Below the pieces are notes generated by a model. It was given only the letters and a program-made list of their open reading frames with translations. It had not been told where the DNA came from and did not search any database. The position numbers and the translations under genes were made by a program. Shown here piece after piece: positions 14,290 through 18,828 of a stretch of DNA of 18,828 bases; position 1 is the first letter of the stretch, and every line of letters begins with the position of its first letter. Origin of the DNA: Chrysochromulina tobinii (lineage: Eukaryota; Haptophyta; Prymnesiales; Chrysochromulinaceae); assembly GCA_001275005.1 (NCBI GenBank), contig JWZX01001802.1:1-18828 (forward strand). Direction: 5' to 3'.

Positions 14290-14883
14290 TTAGGCATTCG
14301 CGTGCTTGATATTCATGATGTCATTGCGAAATTTGAAATAGTCGGCCATTGCCTTCATTGACATTGCCTTCGTGAAGATATCTGCGCGCTCCTCGGTAGT
14401 GTCGACTTTGTGAGGCTCGAGCATGCCCTTTCGATACATCTCGCGTGTGAAGTGCATCCAAAGATCCCAGTATCTTGTCCGACCGGAGACACCGTCGTTG
14501 CGAATGTTGAACCACATACCTGCGTTGTCGATGAGCAGCGGCACTGGCTCCACGATCTTCACACCGAAGAAGTCAAGGATGTGCAGGACGAAGCGTATGT
14601 CCTTCGTTGCAGCCACGCCGGCAACCGTTTCCGCTTCGGTGCTCGAGAGGCATACCACCTTAAGCCTCCTGGAGACCCAGCAGATCGCCGCACCCATGTA
14701 TGTGATGACATGCCCGCCATGGCTTCGGATGGTGCCCCACGAGGCGTCAGACCAGCACATAAGGCCGGAGTTCCGCTGGAGCGCGTCCATATTTACCCTC
14801 GGCTCGGTGTCGCACCGCAGGTAGTCCGATCGCCCGCCGTAGGTGATGCACGAGTCGCGCGTGTGGTTGAGGTACAGCAGCAC
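14290..14883 (-). pseudogene. Copia RNase H domain, separated from RT by a frameshift
   Basis: This is a copia-type RNase H of about 197 codons. The catalytic acidic residues are present: SDAS, SSTEAE, IDNAG and ADIFTKA. The normal link from RT into LLYLNHTRDSCITYGG is broken, since RT reaches TAA at 14888-14886 and RNase H continues in the -1 frame. No ATG stands at its beginning, so it is a downstream fragment of pol, not a gene with its own start. It ends at TAA next to the element's 3' region. Confidence 0.88.
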
Positions 14884-14885
14884 GG

Positions 14886-16052
14886 TTATGGCATGGCGGC
14901 TTGCCAGGCGGCTAGTGGCGGAGACGAATTGAACTGCTGCAGCCAGGAGACGTGGAAGCTACAGTCCGGTCGACCTTGAGCGACTATGTAGCCTAAGCAT
15001 CCCACGAGGCCGTCATAATCCTTGTCTGCCATCGCCGGGTCGGGTTCCTTGGCTGGTTCAATCGCCATAAACTTATCGTGGCTGTCCGCTAGCGACTCGA
15101 CTGGGTGGAGCTGTGGCCTAGCTGGTGCCGGGACGTACTTGCGGTAGACCTGCTCAATGTAGGTCTTGAGGTGGATGGATACCGTCCCCTTCTCGACGTT
15201 CTGCGCGAGAAACACGCCATTGAACTTCGTCGTGGGCTCCCCGCCGGTGATGGTGTAGTGCTTACGGTACTGCGTCAGGAACCACTCGAGCTTGTCCTTG
15301 CCGCTTGGCAGGATCAGGGAGTTGTCCACGAGTACGCCGACGTACAAGAACGAGCCGTCGTCCCAGAGCTTGCGATAGAGGTTGGGGTCGGCCGTGCTGC
15401 GCTCGAGACCAATCTTCTCGGTGAAGACTTGAGCGTGCTCCTTGTAGTAGAGGTTGCCTGCCTGTTTGCTCCCCTCGACACTCTTATCGCAGCGGCAGCA
15501 CTTGCCTTTCTCGGTGAAAGGACGGGGCCCCTCGAAGTAGAGCTCGCGGTCCATCGTCGCCGTGGTGAAGGCGGCTCTCACGTCGCAGTCGTAGAGGGTG
15601 CATTTCCGCCGTGCAGCCTCCGCGCACATTATCCTCTGTGTGGTACCGACGATCGTGCCTATGAAGGTGTCCTCGTAATCGCGCCCATATTGTTCGGTGA
15701 ATCCCTTGAATACCCATCGGGCTCTGAATTCGAACGGGGTAACACCGTCCTCCTTGTACTTGACGACGAAGGCCCACTTTCCGCCGTGGATGCGGAAGCC
15801 CCGGCTCTTGACTTCGGCTGAGTCGCAATAGGTCCATGCTTGGTTGCCGTGCTTCTTCTCCAGGTCGGATTTCATCGCCGCGAGCCACTGTTCACGGTAC
15901 AGGTTATCACTCGCGAGCGCCTCGATCTTGTTCTTGGGCAACGGAATCGGCCCCGCCACCGTCTTCGCGGTGAATGCTACCAATTCGTCGTGAGGAGTGT
16001 TGCAGTAGTGGAAGAGCACGTCGGCGCTGCTAGCATCGTCGTCTACGAGCAC
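14886..16052 (-). pseudogene. Copia reverse transcriptase (RVT_2), frame-broken on both sides
   Basis: About 388 codons cover the RVT_2 domain, with recognisable blocks LYREQWLAAMKSDLEKK, KARWVFKGF-like RARWVFKGFTEQYGRDY, DVRAAF, and PDCSFHVSWLQQF. The first catalytic Asp in CDVRAAF is present. The usual YVDD-type box reads VLVDNSLI, with D243 (codon at 15326-15324) followed by N244 (15323-15321), a single-base change from Asp. The frame begins within the 47-bp duplication without ATG and ends in a premature TAA before RNase H. It would be made only as part of a polyprotein, which this copy cannot produce. Confidence 0.9.
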
Positions 16053-16112
16053 GTCTCCTCCGCTTCGTCGGCGCTGCTAGCATCGTCGTCTACGAGCACG
16101 TCTCCTCCGCTT
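16019..16112. repeat. Perfect 47-bp tandem duplication between integrase and RT
   Basis: Positions 16019-16065 and 16066-16112 are identical over 47 bp. Because 47 is not a multiple of three, it shifts the pol frame. Read in either frame, the repeat gives VLVDDDASSAD, at the end of the integrase frame and at the start of the RT frame. Confidence 0.97.
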
Positions 16113-18828
16113 TGCCCCCCAGCCGCAACGAGCGGCTGAACAGGAGGGGACCGGAGAGGGGCTTTCTGCTGGTACTCGTTACCCATAGCTTGAGTGGCGT
16201 CGGTGGGAAAGTACATGTGAGCGTCCCAAACCTGCGGCAGCGAGTTGAACTGCAGCTCGTTGTTTGGGAAAGTGACGTCACGAGTGGATGTGATTCGGTT
16301 GAGCTTGTGGACAAAGACGTAGTGCCCTTGGCGCCGCTCGTCGAAGCCAAGGTACGTAGCCACGTTGCCGGTGGACATCAACTTGCCCCCTGGTTTGATC
16401 ATGGTGTCTCTGACGTTTACGAAGCACTTTGAGAGCATGACGTGGTACTTAGAAAGGTCAACGGGGCGGCCACAAGCTTCGTTGGGCGACAACTTGTAGT
16501 CGAAGCGTTTTGTGGGCAGATCGTTGTGAATCTGAACGGCCTGGTTCATAAGGAACGGCCACAGTACGTACGGGTTGCCTCCGGCGTCATGCTGAGCGGC
16601 CATGATGCGCATGGGTCGAAGGATGATGCCGATGGCCCGTTCAGCGCCTGGATTCGTGTTCTTGTCGTAAGGAACCGACAAAGTGCTGCGGGTGGCAAGC
16701 CTGTCAGCCATCTCGTCAGGATCTGGAGTTGCGGATTCGCCGCGCAGGTGAGCTTCGATGTCGCCGCTTGTGAGCTCGTTATCGCGGTGCCACTCCGTCA
16801 CTCTGCCCCCTACTTTGGCGAGTAAATCCGCATGGTCAGATTCGAATTGTTTGAAGGCGCTCAGGATTGCTTGCTTGTCTTTGGACTGCAGGTAGCCCAC
16901 GGCGATGCGAGATGTCGCCCAGTCGTAGAAGATGATAGCAGCCACAAAGCCATGCCGGATAGACGGCGGGAATCCGAGCACAAGGTCGCTGGACACCCGT
17001 TGCCCGAAGTACTTGTACTCCTTCCCTTTGTCGAGTCTTTGTTGATGACGGCGAGCGTGTAGGCGAGCGTTGAGCATGCACGGGACGCAGTCTCGACCGT
17101 GACCTTTGGATTGCCAGCCGATCTGCGAGCCGACGCGGTTGTGACTGAAATGCCCGAGTCTTGCATGCTCCTGCATGGATTTGGCAAAGTCGTCCATCGC
17201 GGCAAAAGCGAGCTCGGTGTAGCTTGCGGTCGGTGATCGTCGCAGCGGTCGCGCGATGATTTGGTATTTGCGCTCTGTGGCCATGAACGGCACAATGGAC
17301 CCGTTTCGAAGCGTCAGCTGCCGAACGTTATTGAACTCAGATCGGATGCCATCATCGAGAAAGGCACGCTCGACACTGAATAGCCTCGTCCGAAGACCAG
17401 GTGAATACACCCAGTGCTTGAGTCGCATGGACTCGCGGAAGCCGCTTTGGCGAGTCTTGACCACCTGAGTGCTGGCGCCGGAGAGGGTGACTGGTTGCAG
17501 TGTGCCCGAGGCATCGCGAATTTTGATCTTGGGGACAGTGTCGTCGGGCTCGGTAATATCGCTCGGGTCACCGCCGCAGTGGATGGACGCCCCGCTGTCG
17601 ATGGTAAGGCGCCCATTAAGGACGCTGTGATCCCATGTCGTGTTTGCCTCGTGCGCGTATTCGACTGCGTAGCCTCTCGCTCTCCAGTATGTCTCCTCAA
17701 CTATCTGGGACGGACGGAGCGCGATGAGTTGGCGCGAACCCGCGTGCGGCACGAAGATGCGGGACGGGAGCGACGAGGGCGAGATAGGCAGCGTGAGTGC
17801 ATCGGTTCCCCTGATGGAGCTGATGACGAGCATGGCCGGAGATGCCCAGAGCCACAAGATGAACACCAGCCATTGCCTGGCGGTGCGAATGATCATGCCC
17901 AGCAGCCATGGCATGGGCGCGCGCATGCGCGGTGCGTCCGTGGCGGTTGTGATCTCGGTCTCAGCGGCATCGTACGGCTCGACCCAGTCGGCCTCGGTCT
18001 CGAGGGTGCTGGAAAATGGGTCTCGCGGCACGCGGGCGGGCCGGGAGCGCCGCGGCTCCAGCGGACGCAGAATCACCCCCAGTGAAGGAGGAGAATCTTG
18101 ATCCTGTGCTGAGAGACGGCTAGCGCCCGGCTTGCCCGACGTGCCGGTGTCGGCAGCGTGCACATCCTCTAGTGCTTCTCCGCTTTCCTCTTCCATCTCG
18201 TCTTCGTCGGCCGAGCGCGCAGCCTGAGTGCGTTTGCGCCACCATCCTGGCCGTCCTCGGTTGCGCTGCTCTGCCCCGCGCCGAGGTGGCGCCCGTTCGC
18301 CTGCAGCGTCCGCAGATGGCGACGGCATGGCGTCGGTCGGGATGCGGCGGCCGCCAGCACCCTGGCGTGCAGCGAGGGCAGATATGAGGAGGAGATATGC
18401 ACCAATGTCACGGCCGGGCGTCCGCTTTGGCGACGGGCACCCCTTGGTGCCTGCCCGGGTGTCCTCGTTTTCGGTGTGGCCGATGCCAAAGCACCGAAAG
18501 CAGATCTTCTCGCGCGCCATTGTGCCTTGCGGGTTGCTCGACATTGCTGCCTCGAAAACTTCACGCAACTCCTCAACGGAGTGGTCGTGCTCGAGGAAAA
18601 TATCGAACGCCGAGTGCACATGTCTCGCAGATGCTGCCCGTGCAATAGCGCCGGTTGCTGGGTCGAAGGTGAACATCTTCCCCTCGTCCGCAGCGTTGGC
18701 CTCGAAGAACACGTCGGTCTCGTGGCCGTCGACGCGCGTCGAGTTGCCGGCGCCGCCTTGGCGCTTGCCTTTGGGGCGCGGGTGAATGGCGAGGTCGTGA
18801 ACGGCGGCGTCCCACATGGCTGCGAACG
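16043..18828 (-). CDS. Copia gag-protease-integrase polyprotein part, N-terminus beyond window
   Basis: The frame is open to the right edge; the first ATG inside is at 18817 and gag probably extends further. Numbering from that Met: a zinc-finger-like CxxCxxxxH with a distant Cys (C106, C109, H114, C127); basic and acidic low-complexity linkers; a hydrophobic segment (about 303-335); an aspartic protease motif TIDSGAS (D407); the HHCC zinc motif of GAG-pre-integrase (H551 or H556, H559, C577, C580); and the integrase core with D611, D679 and E726. The C-terminal integrase part (SPNEACGRPVDLSKYHV and onward) is present. The frame ends at 16043, forced by the 47-bp duplication. The class is certain; exact borders of gag are not. 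Confidence 0.9.
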   Translation of the reverse strand, partial: FAAMWDAAVHDLAIHPRPKGKRQGGAGNSTRVDGHETDVFFEANAADEGKMFTFDPATGAIARAASARHVHSAFDIFLEHDHSVEELREVFEAAMSSNPQGTMAREKICFRCFGIGHTENEDTRAGTKGCPSPKRTPGRDIGAYLLLISALAARQGAGGRRIPTDAMPSPSADAAGERAPPRRGAEQRNRGRPGWWRKRTQAARSADEDEMEEESGEALEDVHAADTGTSGKPGASRLSAQDQDSPPSLGVILRPLEPRRSRPARVPRDPFSSTLETEADWVEPYDAAETEITTATDAPRMRAPMPWLLGMIIRTARQWLVFILWLWASPAMLVISSIRGTDALTLPISPSSLPSRIFVPHAGSRQLIALRPSQIVEETYWRARGYAVEYAHEANTTWDHSVLNGRLTIDSGASIHCGGDPSDITEPDDTVPKIKIRDASGTLQPVTLSGASTQVVKTRQSGFRESMRLKHWVYSPGLRTRLFSVERAFLDDGIRSEFNNVRQLTLRNGSIVPFMATERKYQIIARPLRRSPTASYTELAFAAMDDFAKSMQEHARLGHFSHNRVGSQIGWQSKGHGRDCVPCMLNARLHARRHQQRLDKGKEYKYFGQRVSSDLVLGFPPSIRHGFVAAIIFYDWATSRIAVGYLQSKDKQAILSAFKQFESDHADLLAKVGGRVTEWHRDNELTSGDIEAHLRGESATPDPDEMADRLATRSTLSVPYDKNTNPGAERAIGIILRPMRIMAAQHDAGGNPYVLWPFLMNQAVQIHNDLPTKRFDYKLSPNEACGRPVDLSKYHVMLSKCFVNVRDTMIKPGGKLMSTGNVATYLGFDERRQGHYVFVHKLNRITSTRDVTFPNNELQFNSLPQVWDAHMYFPTDATQAMGNEYQQKAPLRSPPVQPLVAAGGQSGGDVLVDDDASSADEAEETCS

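Larger units (their letters stand above)
14290..18828 (-). mobile_element. Ty1/copia-type LTR retrotransposon, partial and disrupted
   Basis: Domain order on the minus strand is zinc finger, aspartic protease, GAG-pre-integrase, integrase, RVT_2 reverse transcriptase, RNase H. Integrase before RT is diagnostic of Ty1/copia (Pseudoviridae-type) elements. The 5' LTR and gag start are beyond the right edge. The coding region is broken twice (47-bp duplication at 16019-16112; frameshift at 14886-14889) and RT has a changed active-site residue, so this copy is probably not autonomous. It sits upstream of GH27 in the same orientation. Confidence 0.93.

Noticed and set aside
14881-14900. Programmed -1 frameshift between RT and RNase H
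   Set aside because: No X XXY YYZ slippery heptamer is present at the overlap; a simple one-base lesion is more economical.
15105-15821. 238-codon plus-strand frame
   Set aside because: It is antisense to the copia RT domain and has no independent support.

Overview
This window looks like nuclear DNA of a flagellate alga. It is G+C-rich and gene-dense, and the genes are intron-poor and use ATG starts. Two protein genes each carry a short GT-AG intron. The gene set points to a eukaryote with motile flagella (CFAP52), plant/alga-type glycoprotein arabinosylation (a GT77 glycosyltransferase) and secreted or membrane-anchored glycosidases (GH27 with a ShKT domain). A haptophyte or a similar chromist alga fits best, but that is inference; no rRNA or other taxonomic marker is present.

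Layout from left to right. A RING-finger protein on the minus strand (1-1321) runs off the left edge with its ORF still open; it combines RING, RGG, proline-rich, Glu/Ala-rich, a second zinc-binding motif and a Sel1 repeat. It shares a 214-bp divergent promoter region with an aspartyl aminopeptidase, DNPEP (plus, 1536-3349, one 86-bp intron). A 789-bp convergent spacer with simple repeats and hairpins leads to CFAP52 (minus, 4139-6124), a flagellar doublet-microtubule protein. Only 84 bp separate CFAP52 from a divergent GT77 glycosyltransferase (plus, 6209-8714, one 148-bp intron). Next come a small HAD-family hydrolase (plus, 8949-9536) whose stop codon lies inside a tandem 88-bp repeat, an unrecognised single-pass membrane protein (minus, 9935-11494), and a membrane-anchored GH27 alpha-galactosidase-like enzyme with a ShKT insert (minus, 12043-13857).

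The right quarter (14290-18828) is a Ty1/copia-type LTR retrotransposon on the minus strand whose 5' part lies outside the window. It reads gag-like zinc finger, protease, integrase, reverse transcriptase, RNase H. It is visibly broken: a perfect 47-bp tandem duplication shifts the frame between integrase and RT, a second frameshift separates RT from RNase H, and the RT motif reads VDN instead of VDD.

The most interesting signal is in the introns. Both are flanked by a direct repeat that places the same sequence at the start of the intron and the start of the next exon (24 bp in DNPEP, 7 bp in GT77). Both end in nearly the same 20-nt module, and the GT77 intron carries a second internal copy of it. 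This suggests a family of recently gained, introner-like introns. The genes do not form one pathway; they look like independent single-gene eukaryotic transcription units. GT77, GH27 and the membrane protein are all predicted to act in the secretory system or at the cell surface.
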